A stretch of DNA of 64,000 nucleotides, taken from the NCBI GenBank assembly GCA_025642065.1, contig JAODUP010000427.1, positions 169,501 to 233,500 of the forward strand. Direction: 5' to 3'. This DNA is from Paralvinella palmiformis (Eukaryota; Annelida; Polychaeta; Terebellida; Alvinellidae). The notes beneath the pieces are model-generated. The model did no database searches. It was not told where the DNA came from and worked only from the letters and a program-made list of their open reading frames with translations. A program made the translations under genes and the position numbers. Positions 11,090 through 22,539 of the stretch are shown here, piece after piece. The stretch's first letter is position 1. Each line of letters begins with the position of its first letter.

Positions 11090-11915
11090 ACGAAATTATC
11101 TCCTGGTATCGATTCGGTACGTAAATGTATTGTATCAGATCTTCCAACGTTGAAGCTCATGCGTTATTTAATACCGTGTGATGTGGTTACATGTTGAGGA
11201 TAACATTCTGAGAAGTTGAAGTCAAAGTCAGAGATGTGTATGGGTTTTTGGTTTGTTGGCACTTGGGATATAATGTTACTAAAAACCTTTTACATTGGTG
11301 TGCATAAATATCCATTTGTGTGTTACTGTGGAGCACCTATGAAGTCATATAGTGAGACAGCTAGGCTATATAGGTAGATAAATAGAAATAAAATTAGAGA
11401 AATTTCTAAATGCACATCCACATTCATTCATTGTGCCATACTCACCATTTCTATTGATAAAGTATGTTGATTTGTTTGTTTGTTATATATCATACATTGC
11501 GTAGAATTGTTCAACCTATTTTATTTATCATGAACGATATTGACCATAGAGATACTTGAGGAGAACTAAACTGGATAATTATTGTAAGTTTTATGGTTAT
11601 GGGAAAATGTCAGTCAGCACAAACTGTATATTGTTGCATATAATAAATGTTTGTAAAATATTTGAGTCTATTATTCTGACAGAGTCTGTAGGTCTAAGTC
11701 TTTGTTTTGAAGTTGATGTTATTGGAGAGATAAACATTCATTGCTGGCAGTCAGAAATTTGACGTTTTCGGTTATTTAAAAGAACTAAAAGCAGCTTGTA
11801 TCAACAACTTTGGCTAAACAACAAAAAACACTTACTGAAGGCGTGGCACAGTGCACTGCAGATTCTTGTGGGTAGAACCTCAGTGTTGCCTGAGTGTGTG
11901 GGATGTTTCAGCAAT
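11090..11915 (+). other. Downstream of ABCB10, no recognised feature
   Basis: AT-rich flank with further AATAAA-like sites (11387 region). The 68-codon frame at 11556-11762 shows no known domain. Confidence 0.4.
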
Positions 11916-11920
11916 TAATA

Positions 11921-12537
11921 CTGTATATACTCGTGTATAAGTCAACCCGGCAGATAAGTCGAGGTCAATTTTTGACCCTATAATTCTTTTTTCAGGCTTA
12001 TGCTCACTGTATAAGTAGTAAGTCGAGGTTAAGTATTGGTCCCTCAAAATTCGAATCATTGTCTTCATTCACGAAAAATCTGACCCAGTCATTTCATGGT
12101 GTCAGACAGTGCATGGTAAATATATTAGTATCAATTTCTTCACCGGCAGCGAGACACACACACAGAGACGGATTTCACTTTGATATTATATTTAACTATT
12201 AAACAAACTTGTCACATCAAACACGCCTGATTGTAACTTATATTGGCAATTGTTATTAATTCCTTGTTTTACAGTACATCTGGAGGTATTGGTAGGTAAC
12301 AGCACGTGACTATCAAGTATTGTTACATAAAACGCAGCCTGTTTGTGAGATCCAAATAACAGTTTGGTAAAAATTAATTCTAATTTATTGAATAATAATG
12401 GATTTGTAGACAGCGATGTGAGGATTTTATTCCGACTCTGCCTCTTAAAGGAAATATGACCGACGTATAAGTCGAGTTGCTTCTGAGAACTCCCCTTTTC
12501 CTACCCAAAAAATCGACTTATACGCGAGTATATACAG
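11921..12537. mobile_element. MITE with ~25 bp terminal inverted repeats and TA target duplication
   Basis: The left end CTGTATATACTCGTGTATAA at 11921 and the inverted right end CTGTATATACTCGCGTATAA ending at 12537 differ at one base over 20, and the match continues as GTC. TA dinucleotides flank both sides (11919-11920 and 12538-12539). 617 bp, no coding capacity. The internal sequence near each end repeats AAGTCGAG words. This is the Tc1/mariner/pogo superfamily pattern. Confidence 0.85.
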
Positions 12538-12544
12538 TATAATA

Positions 12545-13068
12545 TTTCAGCCTGATCAGCTTACTGCCCTAGCTGGTAAACTCTTGAGTTCTGTTATTTA
12601 AATGATGTTACATGTATGTAATGACATATATATAGATAGGTGAAACCAATAATAAGTTGATGAATCCCCAGTTTGATGTCAATCAGACAAACAACAATTG
12701 GCAGCTGACGTCATCCCCAGTTATATGATCTCTATAGATCTTAGATCTAATACTGTCTAATTTAAGTCCAACAGCTAAAGTACAGTCCAGTAATTTATGT
12801 GTAAATTTCTAACCCTGAAAAAAAGTACTCTGAGTTGGCTACATTTATTTATTCAAGCCTCCAAACAGGAGAGTAAAATATAAACATATATTAAGTAAGA
12901 CATTAAACAGAAGAACTGCAGTACAGTAGCAAAAAGGACTGAAAAGTAAACTGAGTAAACACGGATTATAAAATCCTTTGATTAGTATAATTGCTTTACG
13001 CTATCGACTAGCCTATTATCATTCGCAGGAAATATGTTCCGTTTGATTGTGTGGGAATAGTGGTCCTC

Positions 13069-13102
<34 letters not shown>

Positions 13103-13200
13103 TTGAGTATTGAAGTTCCATCACAACAACATGGAAGAACTGTTCTTCCCACAAGATTGTCACTACTATTAAAATCGTTAGCCAAAATATATGATTACAA
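12545..13200 (+). other. Intergenic, with (TA)n tract at about 13076-13101
   Basis: The stretch holds GTGTGTGTATATATATAT at 13068-13101 and otherwise featureless AT-rich DNA. Confidence 0.5.
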
Positions 13201-14760
13201 CTTGTGTCATTTTGTGCTACTCCTCATAAAAGACTAATATATCCTTTTGGTTGGGACTGACCATTTGTGAAATGCGCTTGATGTTTATGTCTTGTAACAG
13301 TGGCGTATTTCGGCAGAATATCTTTGGTGATAAAGCTGCCTTGAGAAGTTTAGTCTGGTATTTCTTCACCAAGTCCATTGCATTTTGGCATGTATGCATG
13401 TAGGCATGCTTACACTGACCAGCACCACGCAGGGCATAGAACGCCCGTCGGCATGCACTAATACGGGATCTGCATGGTGACGACGATTATCAAACAAAAC
13501 AGCTCACAGATAATGGATTCTATCAACTTCTGGCAATGTTTGGCTATTGAAATAATTACCACCCATCTGTTTCCAAATGTGGCACACTGGGACTTTGTTA
13601 GATTAAATCGGAGTCCGTGTGACACTATATAGTCATTTCCTTTCTCTGCCAGCGTTTGCAGTTCTATGGCACTTGTACTAGTTAAAACAACAACAAAAAA
13701 CGTTGATTAAAATATCCCAAATGGTAGAATGTAATATATCGATAAGATCTTGGTAAAAGAGATTATTTGAGTGTTCCCTTTTAAACAGGTATACATCCAC
13801 TAAGACCATTGTTCCATCTGATGTAAAAACTAAGATCCACTATACCAGTCATATAAAAGTCTCCACAGTTGGTCTGGGATTATATCTGCAGCTTTCCGAA
13901 TAATATGATGTCTGGAATTGCGTTAAAAGCACCTTCGGCATCCAAAGAACAAACATGAACATTTGATCCTTTGGATTTACAATATCTAATTACATCGTTT
14001 GCTAATGTTATTGCCATCTGTGTTCCACGACCTTGTATAAATCCCAATCGTGCGCTATGAAACTTGTGATCAGTGCCTGATGAAATGATAGTTCGCAATA
14101 ATTTAGAGAGCGTAGGTGAAATTGTTACTAGGCGATAATCCTTCGGCTAAATCTCTAGCCAGCATCATCTGAAAGGTATTATCGTTTGATAAATTCGCCA
14201 ACTTGTCTAGATTCTAGGACACTGAATGGCCTAAATTGTGCCGATGTGTCGTTAAACAACATTAATTCATCCATCCAACCAACCAACTTGTCTGACAGTC
14301 TGGTGGTGTTCTATTGCCGACTCAAACACATTTCTCTCTCTGAGATACAAATTTATCCAGGTTAATCCCTATTTCCCGATGCCAGCCGAAAATCAAAGGC
14401 TGCAAATAAATGAAGCAAAATTAATCTAGCCATGGATTCTTAATCGTATGAGTCTCCGAAATGTCACTGTACACTTCCAAGAGATCAATATTTGTTGAAA
14501 AACCTATACAATAAATAGATTGATAAGTGTCATGGACGTATAATTGTGCAACAAATACTCTTCTATTCGCCTTACTGCTACCGTTTCAATAAATTTAGAG
14601 ATAAAGGGATGGTTAGATAAAGGAAGACAATTCTTCATATCTATCTTTTTCAACCAACAGATCTTGAACTGCGGAGGTATAATAGCTCGTTTCAAAGATA
14701 ACAGCACCACTTACTCAGGGTTTGACCTATTTATGATACCAGTCATCAGTCGCAGATGTT
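13200..14760 (-). mobile_element. Decayed non-LTR retrotransposon (LINE) reverse transcriptase
   Basis: Minus-strand fragments in the right order for a LINE reverse transcriptase. Finger region VVLLSLKRAIIPPQFKICWL and LSNHPFISKFIETVAVRRIE lie at about 14.5-14.76 kb. Palm region IQGRGTQMAITLANDV and VCSLDAEGAFNAIPD (first catalytic Asp) lie at 13.88-14.10 kb. A segment with LTKSQCATFGN is near 13.56 kb, and the C-terminal ACRRAFYALRGAGQCKHA is at 13.4 kb, followed by KLLKAALSPKIFCRNTPLLQ. Frameshifts and stops separate the pieces, and the second catalytic Asp pair is not recognisable. The clade is not determined. Confidence 0.75.
14203..14285 (+). mobile_element. SINE 3' tail (family B)
   Basis: TTCTAGGACACTGAATGGCC, then TAAATTGTGCCGATGTGTCG, then TTAAACAACATTAATTCATCC. 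The same sequence occurs at 60.87 kb. The GTCGTTAAACAAC..CATTCATC ending is, from memory, typical of molluscan SINE tails. No tRNA-like head is attached. Confidence 0.65.
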
Positions 14761-14769
14761 GATCTACAC

Positions 14770-15700
14770 ATTGCTTCAGAAGCCAAGTAGATAGTGAATC
14801 TAATAACTTACGATATTCAACATATCACACCTATATTATCCATGTGGAAAATTAAATCACCAATTATATATAACATCAAAGCATTTACAGTATTCATCAA
14901 ATAGTAATGAGCTTCTGTAGCCATATTGTTTAGAAGGAGGAGGAAAATGCAATATATTGTTTTTTATATTTATTTTACAGGCTTTATATGTTCGAAATAT
15001 ATGTTAAATAAATGTGGTTTCTAACATATATTCATAGAGCTTTATTTCCGGTGTTGATCGTAATTTAATTTCGGATTCGTGCGTCATATGTTATTCAGAT
15101 ATACATATATATGTAGCACAAATCCACGTTTTGGACCAGTCAACGTTCCACTCTCTGTCAAGTCAATCTGACACGTTGACTAGACAGAAAATAACACCTG
15201 AGTAATCTTTCAAAATTGACATTGAAATTTTATCAACTGTAGTAGAAATTGTTGGACTTATTTAGTCATCACCACTTCTGTTATACACATGTGTTGAAAA
15301 ACGTGTAATGATAATGTGGATTGATCTGATTAGGTATTCAGTACAAGTTCAAAATATTCAGCTGTGATCGACGGATAATTCCCAGTGACGATCGAAACTA
15401 TAGTTAGCTGTCCCATAGTCACATGAGTATATTTTATATGTTAGAAACTTCATTTAATGGGAAAATTGAGTGTTTTAAAATTTTGATAAATATAAAGATG
15501 AACTTATACTTTCCCATTTTCACAATGCCTTTTATCAGTCCTGTCACTAAAGAAGTACAAAAAATTGCCAAAACGCGTACACTGCATACTGAAGCTTATG
15601 GTAATATATGCATATATAGGTGGCTATATAGACAGAATCAATTCCAGCCATAAAGGTAATTAATAAATCTATCGGTGCAGTGAAAACAGCAGTTGTGTCA
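14770..15700 (+). other. Intergenic, nothing recognised
   Basis: AT-rich. Small frames (15423-15653 and its complement) lack any known domain. Confidence 0.4.
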
Positions 15701-15711
15701 CCATTAAGACT

Positions 15712-15840
15712 TGTGGGGAACCTCCTTGGTCTAACGGTAGCGTGTTGGATCACACATAGCTCGGCCCATTTAGTCTGCCTTGTTCACAAAAGTGGACGTA
15801 AAACATCAATCATCATCATCATCATCATCATCATCCATTA
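15712..15840 (+). mobile_element. SINE fragment with tRNA-like head and (ATC)n tail
   Basis: CCTCCTTGGTCTAACGGTAG resembles a box A region (TGGTCTAACGG). The sequence ends GACGTAAAACATCAATCATC followed by repeated ATC units to about 15838. Box B is not recognisable. The TAAAACATCAATCATC ending is similar in style to other SINE tails here. Confidence 0.55.
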
Positions 15841-15844
15841 AGCC

Positions 15845-16370
15845 TTGACCCAAATTGAAATCGTGATGAATGGTCACCCTACAAGTAAATTAATATGGAT
15901 AGTCAAAATATTGAACCAACTACGGAAAAGGGTAACGCTAGTTCATGGGGATCAACAAGAGGCACGATTCTCTTCAATTCGTATAAAAATGCCGACATGG
16001 TATGAAAACAACACACTTGCAGGCCCCAAATTATCTTCCGCGAAATACGGATAAACGGGGCACAACACTATTACATCCAAGCACGGCGCTTTTGATACAG
16101 TTGGCTATGATAATTAACATGATATCAAACCATAAACTGTTTTTGAAATTCCAGTAACTGAATGTGAACAGTATTCGCTCTTTCACAATGATGTTGCTGA
16201 AAGATGGTCGATGTTGGGCTATTCGGCATACGCTCTCTCGTTTATAGTCACCTAATTATGATGCATTGGGTGGAGTATGTTAACGACCACAAATTATACA
16301 TAATTAATGCTTTCAAATATAGCTAGCTAGGTTGCTGAAAGCTGTCAATACAATTAGGCGTCGGTATATT
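15845..16370 (+). other. Intergenic, nothing recognised
   Basis: A 69-codon frame at 15845-16054 has no identifiable domain. No repeat seen. Confidence 0.35.
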
Positions 16371-16373
16371 TGT

Positions 16374-16872
16374 CAAGTGCAGACCTTTCAATATTTTATT
16401 TAAAAAGTGCAGAAGACCTTCCGCTTACTACCCAAGACTGGCAGAAGATTTTGTGCTTGAAAAACAAATGTACAATTTCAGACCTTCCAATATTTTAATA
16501 GTAAAATGCAGAATATTTTCTTCTTCCTACAGAAAAAAAAACCGACAGAAAATGTTTGCAGAATTATTTTTTACACAAACAAACAAACAAACAAACAAAC
16601 AAACAAACAAACAAACAAACAAACAAACAAACAAACAAACAAACAAACAAACAAACAAACAAACAAACAAGTATGCAGTTCTGCAATGATCTGGTGCTAC
16701 TTGCAACTATATTTTAATTAATTTTGTGGGTGTCGCTACGTGGCGCTGCGACCTAGGCCAAGTCCGTAATAAGCGGAAGATTTCCAAAATAAAGCTGGAA
16801 AGCGGAAGGTTTTCTAGAAAAACAGTATCTTCCACTTTATCGGAAGACTTGCAGGGTCTGCAAGTGATGTCG
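16374..16872. repeat. Possible palindromic-ended repeat around an AAAC microsatellite
   Basis: The left side has CAAGTGCAGACCTTTCAAT and GCAGAAGACCTTCCGCTTA. The right side has, inverted, CACTTGCAGACCCTGCAAG, AACCTTCCGCTTTCC and ATCTTCCGCTTATTACGG. The words are shared in inverted order but alignment is imperfect, so this is only a candidate inverted-repeat element. Confidence 0.3.
16575..16670 (+). repeat. (CAAA)24 microsatellite
   Basis: Ninety-six bases of uninterrupted CAAA units. Long NKQT frames in it are not genes. Confidence 0.97.
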
Positions 16873-17290
16873 ATTCACGAATATGCCACAACAAATTAAA
16901 GTTGGACTCTGAGAAAGCGGAGCTACATTATCCCAGTATTGCAGGAGTTAACCCGACCATTCAGCTGTTAGATCATGTATACCGATTTTAAAGTGTTCAG
17001 GCTCTTCGCGATCTCTATAAAGCCTTGCCTGGTATACGTTTTCGAGATATCCAGCAGATCATGGCGGAATAAAAGGCTCCTGGGCGATCTCACTCCAGAT
17101 TATACGATCTTCTCATTAAACTGGAGGCATTTTGAAAGCTGTAATTGATATTGCTTTCTGGATCAACTCTAATTAGATATACGTCAAACCTCCTCTGATA
17201 TGCTTTGATTCTAAGGTTATCCAAGTGTAGTTGATCATAACAAACAATACTGTGATTCTAATAGAAAGGATATATTGCATGATTATAGAA

Positions 17291-17340
17291 TTGATAAAGA
17301 ACACACACGCGCACGCACACACGCACGCACGCACACACAC
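17291..17340 (+). repeat. CA/CGCA microsatellite
   Basis: Interrupted ACACACGCACGCACAC run just upstream of the hairpin at 17.36 kb. Confidence 0.8.
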
Positions 17341-17358
17341 TTAAAATGGTATATATAT

Positions 17359-17399
17359 ATATCGTTCTTCTTTATTTAAAACATTTCTTCACAATTGGC

Positions 17400-17453
<54 letters not shown>

Positions 17454-17531
17454 GCGCTTGACATGACGTGAATCTTGTGGCAGTTCGTCTGCCAATTGTG
17501 AAGAAATGTTTTAAACAAAGAAGAACGATAT
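17359..17531. repeat. 41 bp inverted repeat around a (TA)n tract
   Basis: Left arm 17359-17399 (starts ATATCGTTCTTC, ends TTCACAATTGGC) and right arm 17491-17531 are reverse complements with one mismatch in 41. Between them lie a (TA)n tract at 17401-17452 and about 40 bp of unique sequence. The near-identity means a recent inverted duplication or a strong hairpin. Confidence 0.9.
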
Positions 17532-17660
17532 CTGTGTACAAAATACACGTCTTGTGATATTGAACTCGCTGTTTTCAATAACTTGTTGATCCTCCATATA
17601 TCTCTGGCAATGACTTATAATGTAAAATTGTTTTAATATTACCACTCTCTATCATTGCTT

Positions 17661-17996
17661 ATTTTTGGTTGTTGTTTGGGGAGAATCCCCAGGCTGTCGC
17701 TTATTCGCACAGCCTCTATGTTTGAGTGGTTGAGAAATCTCCTCCTCCACCACTCACATGGGAGCAGTACGGAAAGATGGAGCCTCATTACCCTGAGGAT
17801 GGTCACTGCCAGAGTGTTTTTAACGTCCCCCTTTATTTTTAATAATTCAGTGGAGACGGCAGCTCCATTTAACGTGATCAGCCATCCACGATGTTGTGAG
17901 TCGAGAAATTAATCTCTGGAAAGGTTTTGATCTCTTGCTGGATTTGAACCGTTGACCGATGGCACCAAGTGCCTAGTGCTTAACCGGTAGTTCACT
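17661..17996 (-). mobile_element. tRNA-derived SINE (family A), copy 2
   Basis: On the minus strand the tRNA-like head carries box B GGTTCAAATCC (about 17940-17950) after CCATCGGTCAACGG. The box A side has only ACTACCGGTTAAGCAC. The body shares CTCGACTCACAACATCGTGG, TTATTAAAAATAAAGGGGG and ATCTCTCAACCACTC-like blocks with copies at 7.7 and 55.7 kb. The 3' end reads GGGGATTCTCCCCAAACAAC. Confidence 0.8.
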
Positions 17997-18029
17997 GTCT
18001 CCATCATACAATATGATTGACATATTAAT

Positions 18030-18114
18030 ATGGGCTGAGTTGGATAAGTGATGGGCCGAGTTGGCTTCGCTATGGGCCGAGTTGGTTAAGTTATGGACCG
18101 AATTGGTTTGGACC
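18030..18114 (+). repeat. Tandem repeat, 21 bp unit, four copies
   Basis: Copies of TGGGCCGAGTTGGNTNNGNNA start at 18031, 18052, 18073 and 18094, with drift in the last unit. Confidence 0.8.
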
Positions 18115-20660
18115 GAGCTTGAAATGGGCCCAAGTGACTGGAAACTGAATTAGTCACGTGGTTCTTGATGTGAGGCGGGGAAACACCTAGGCCTAAAGGT
18201 ACTTTTTCGATTTGTAGGCTTATAATCCTTTATACACTGGCAATAGAAATAATTCGAAATTTCTTTTATTTCTGTTTCGCGTAAATCCCGTAGTCGCGTA
18301 GGGGAGCTTGAATTATGCTTTTAACTTTAGTTTAGATCTAGAGTAGATCTAAATTTCTAGTCTACTGTCTAGACTTGCAGACAGGTACTTCGATAAACCG
18401 GCTTAGGCCGCCGCATAGTGCCAATAACGCTTTTGTAACGGCCTTAAAAAATGACCGACACCGCCCCTCGGAAAACTCGTTTTATGCGTCGCTGGGTCCA
18501 TTACGTGATAAAGTAACTCGGCGATTTTGTTCCCGAATAGTTCATGAACAAGTACGTCTTTATCTAATAATTTTCTGATCTCCGTGCAAAAAGTTGTATT
18601 AGCGTGAATTAGGCGAATTTGACGCCGTTCATTCATATTGCCATCGTAACCAAACGCCTTAGAAAACTACACAAACGCGAACATTAGAGTTATATCTTCC
18701 CTCAGGAAAAGTATCATACTTTAAAACATCCGCGCCGATACCTCACCAACCCTCGCTAAAAAGCACTGTTCCCGATTGTAGGCTGGATTTTGGACCGATT
18801 TTCAGCAGAAAATGGGTCGTGATAAACGTCAAATATTTATCAGCCGATAATTTCCTGATTTGAAATAATGCCAAAATATACTGCTGTAACCATTTCAGAT
18901 ATCATTTTTATAAATATTTACTGAATATAAGAACCATGCTTGAAGGATTGGAGAGATATTGGTGAGCTGGCGATATTTGGTAGTAAGCGGCCATTGGTCA
19001 CGTGATCCAAATACTCTCTCCTGATTGGCCAGTTGTCTTTGTTTACAGTAAATAAAAGCACATGGTCTTGTTTATATGCTGGATTTCTCTGTCCCTTTCC
19101 TGTTTATTTGTTTGATTACTGTGTTTTTACATTTTTATGTTATTATTATGATATATATATATATATGGATTGCATATATCATATTAGCTGTTTTCATATT
19201 TTATTGAAGGAATTATATTCAATTTTGGTAACTTAATTGTGTTTCTTCCTTGATCCTCTGTGTATAAATTATTAATTTATTTGCTAGTTTGTGCTTTATT
19301 TTGTATTTAAAAGTTTCAAGATGACTACAAAGAAGCTGCTGTCTATGGAGAGCACCATGATGATAAAACCTTGGTTTTTCACCATGGGTCCTGTTTAAAA
19401 CAAATCTTAGTTGGTTATTAATATTGCTTCAGTCAAAATGTTGCTTAGAAAGAACAGATATCTTCATTTAAGACTTAAGGATATTAAATCCAAGTGTAAT
19501 TTTCTTACCAAAGTACCTATTTAGCATTACTAAGAGTGGTGATGAATCCCATGTTAAATCTTACTGATGTAGGCTTTGATTTCGTTCCTGGTCAGAGTAC
19601 TTGTAGTCAAATGGTATATAAGATGTGTTGGCTGACATTCAGTTAGGAGAAGCAGTGGTTAAAATGATAATCTGAGCTTAAGTTGGGATGCAACATCTCC
19701 TGATGGGCAACATATAAATGAAGTGCATGTTAACTTGCCAAGTGTGCCTTCCCTTAAAGAAAGTATTAAAAATATCACAGTATCTTATGCAGCATGCTTT
19801 CATCACAATCAGATGAAACATCATTAGTTAGTGATCAGTCATTTAAAAATACAATAACCAACATGCCCTGCTCTCATTATTAGTTATTGGGAAGTATTAG
19901 AAGAAGAAAAAGATTATGTACATAATAAACTTAAGTTTAGAGAGATTTTAATGCGAGATTTGGAGTCAGCATTAACTGTTACTTTTTAATAAATATTTAA
20001 TATATCTTAATTCTTATGTAATGTAGACCTAATAACCAACTCTTTAGTCAAATGTATTCATTCTGTATCTGAAATAATATAAATATTTGGACTTTGGTTT
20101 TTTCACATATAATCCATTCATCAGAGTTTTAGCTGTTTTATGCCTTGGAATAGAACACACCACATGTAATATCCCTTTAGTATGATAAGATAATCATTAT
20201 ATTCTTGTAGATTCACTATCTATATATATTTTCCTTCAATTTGATATGTTATTTGCCATATTTCAATACCAATAAGTTTTTAACATTTTGGTCCTGACCT
20301 TGACCTTTTCCCATTATGTGTCAAAGGTCAAAAGTCAAGGTCATTATTATAAAAACAATCCTTAGTTCCCGTAGAATAATAAACATCAAATTTGTAGGTG
20401 AATAACTCCCTTCTTTTTAAGTTACAACCTATTTTCCTCCATCTGGTTTGTGAAAATCTATGAAATAATCACAGTTTTGGATTCACTGTTCCCATCTAAT
20501 AGCATTAGGCACCTACCCCTGTAATTTGGGGTGTTTAAAATACTATAACTTCTTAACAACTTGGTCAATTTTTTAAAACTTAACAGTTCTGGAATCTGTG
20601 AGCTGAGTACTTTACAATGTGCTAAGAGATATTGCAATAATAACAACTTCAAAAATTTAT
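18115..20660 (+). other. Intergenic stretch, mostly unrecognised
   Basis: Includes a GC-richer part at 18.16-18.80 kb with GATCTAGAGTAGATCTA words, (TA)n at 19148-19164, and AT-rich DNA after that. Neither strand shows a known domain. The 18403-18636 minus frame (77 codons) has no recognisable match. I looked here for a third exon of the pogo-like transposase at 20.7 kb and did not find one. Confidence 0.4.
20295..20342. repeat. Inverted TGACCTTGACCTTTT repeat
   Basis: TGACCTTGACCTTTT at 20295-20309 faces AAAGGTCAAAAGTCAAGGTC at 20323-20342. The AGGTCA words resemble nuclear-receptor half sites, but this motif is also a common repeat word in molluscan DNA, so no regulatory role is claimed. 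Confidence 0.5.
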
Positions 20661-20668
20661 CAAAGTAC

Positions 20669-21516
20669 CTTAGGTGGAGCCTTCACTGTGTTGAAGCTGT
20701 GAAGGGACTTATAAGGTTTTCCCTTCACAACAAACATTGGAGGCATCACAACACCTGCAGCGCTGGCGCAGGCAACCACAGTTACATTTTCCCTGGAGGA
20801 CGACACCCGACTGTTGATGGCCCGCACACCCTTTTTACAGACCACTTTGATGGGTTGGTGTTCAAAGTGGAACCCACTTTCATCCATATTCCATATGGAT
20901 ATAGGCTGCAGGCCTTCAGTGTACTTGGCCACATCCTGAAAGTAGTCGCCAACTACAGCCCTATTCATTGCACGCCCTCTGGCTGTTGATAGCCGAGAGG
21001 GTGTTCGCAGAGTAAGTGCAGGGTTCCTTCTCATAAAGGCCCTGTACCATGAATCACCTGTAGGTCCCTCTTTGAATGGGTGCGGCAACTGGGCTAGTCT
21101 GCAAAGTTTTGCAGCCTTCTGAAGCACCAGTTGCTTTGTCAGCCCAAACCCCCTGTCAGCCAAGTCCATCAATTTCTTGGAAAAATCCACCTCTAAGGCT
21201 GGACTCATGACAGGGAGGGGTCCCGGTTTCGAACTTTTACTCTGTAAAACACACAAATAAAACAGTTAATTGTGTAATAGTCTATATGCATTTGAACAAA
21301 GACTCTCTAAAATCAAGTGTATTATGTATCAAAGTATAATTACAGTGTTACAAGACTAAAAAAGAATATCACCTTGCCATGCACGTGATCCGAGATCGTC
21401 ATGACTGGGATACCATAGAAAGTTGAAGCCTTTTTCTGGCTGATCTCCCCAGCCATGACTTTTTTCACTGCCTCCTGCAGCTGTTCATATGAATATTTTT
21501 TTACAGGTCTAGGCAT
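20669..21516 (-). CDS. Pogo/Tigger-like transposase, first two exons intact (psq HTH, CENP-B HTH, DDE start)
   Basis: Exon 1 is 21516-21373: ATG, MPRPVKKYSYEQLQEAV, a pipsqueak-type HTH through KKASTFYGIPVMTISDHV. The 131 bp intron 21372-21242 has donor GTGATA and acceptor TTTACAG. Exon 2 is 21241-20669: SKSSKPGPLPVMSPALE, a CENP-B/Tc5-type HTH (GDSWYRAFMRRNPAL), then the start of DDE_1 with WNMDESGFHFEH (first catalytic Asp) and VVMPPMFVVKGK. Phase is kept and there is no stop or frameshift over 239 codons. Exon 2 ends at AAG|GTACTT, a plausible donor. Without splicing the frame stops three codons later. The remaining DDE part (about 150 residues in the family) was not found in the 2.3 kb downstream. 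It is either truncated, or a domesticated or spliced gene. Confidence 0.82.
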
Positions 21517-21599
21517 GTTATATCTAATTGGATGAATGGTTCTAGACAGATTCAACAGGAAAAGACAGATTATTGACATACTGTGTAAACATCTAGAAG

Positions 21600-21745
21600 A
21601 ATTAATAGAATCTAAACTAGATCTAGACCTAATCCTAGAGGTCTAGATCTAGCATATCCAGTTCAATCTAGACTAGATCTAGACCTAGATTATATCTAGA
21701 CTAGATCTAGACATCTAGTAGTATAGATCTAGATCTATATATAAG
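21600..21745. repeat. CTAGATCTAG-rich simple palindromic repeat
   Basis: Many overlapping CTAGATCTAG and CTAGACTAGATCTAGAC words upstream of the transposase. Related words appear at 18.32-18.38, 22.27 and 22.37 kb. Confidence 0.7.
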
Positions 21746-22500
21746 GTTCATTAGATCTATGAATATAATTTACCACTTCACATTAAACATCAATACCAAA
21801 AAAATGAAAAAATTATTCTGTGAGTTAGGAGTACGGTAATTCGAAGCTTGGTTGACCTTCCGATTCTAACTTCGTAACCAAACTTTAAAAATAGAATACT
21901 CAAAATATAGGTGACGATCAATGCTTATTTTGATACAAATCTAACAGATCAACAGTTAAATTTGTTTTGTCTTACCTTGAAAAGAAATATAGAAAAATCC
22001 TGAATAGCTTGACACACAACCCTCACCTCAGAAAAATAAAAATGGCGTCAGTATGGGTGATCCAGAGACTGAAAAAAAAATGCCCCCGCTTTCAGCGTTT
22101 TTTCAAGTCTAATTTCTGATTGGCTATTATTTTGTTGCTTTATTCAGTGTGGAACTACTCTGTAAACAGAAGTTAGTGGTTTGTGGGGGGTATATTGTGC
22201 AAACCTGGACGCTAGACAAAAAATATGAAAGGGTACGGAGATTTGACGAGGTACGGAAACTGGCTAAACTACTCTAGTTGTTAGACCTAGAGTCTGTCTT
22301 AGAGCAGACAACACTCGTTATTCTACTCATTCATACTCATACTTTGTCATAGTTGATAGTATGATAGGCTAGACTAGAGACTAGACATAGTCACATAGAA
22401 TATGATAGATCCACTCATTACTGATACAATCGCATCTAGTTCTGGTTGAGTACGGGTTGAAACTCTTCACGAGTATAACTTTTTCCCGGGGTGGTTGTGC
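21746..22500. other. Upstream region of the pogo-like gene, no coding signal
   Basis: Contains TGATTGGCTATTATTTTG (a CCAAT-like context on the minus strand) near 22115 and several CpG-containing words. It could hold the promoter of the minus-strand transposase, but nothing fixes a start site. Confidence 0.3.
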
Positions 22501-22539
22501 GCATGCAGCTTACTTAGTCCAGGATGTTGACTATCTGAC

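Noticed and set aside
16453..16721. Frames with NKQT repeats
   Set aside because: Translation of a (CAAA)n microsatellite.
16575..18114. CRISPR array
   Set aside because: Repeats here are microsatellite or directly abutting tandem units without unique spacers; the organism is an animal.
20561..20989. 142-codon plus frame
   Set aside because: Antisense shadow of the minus-strand pogo-like transposase exon 2.
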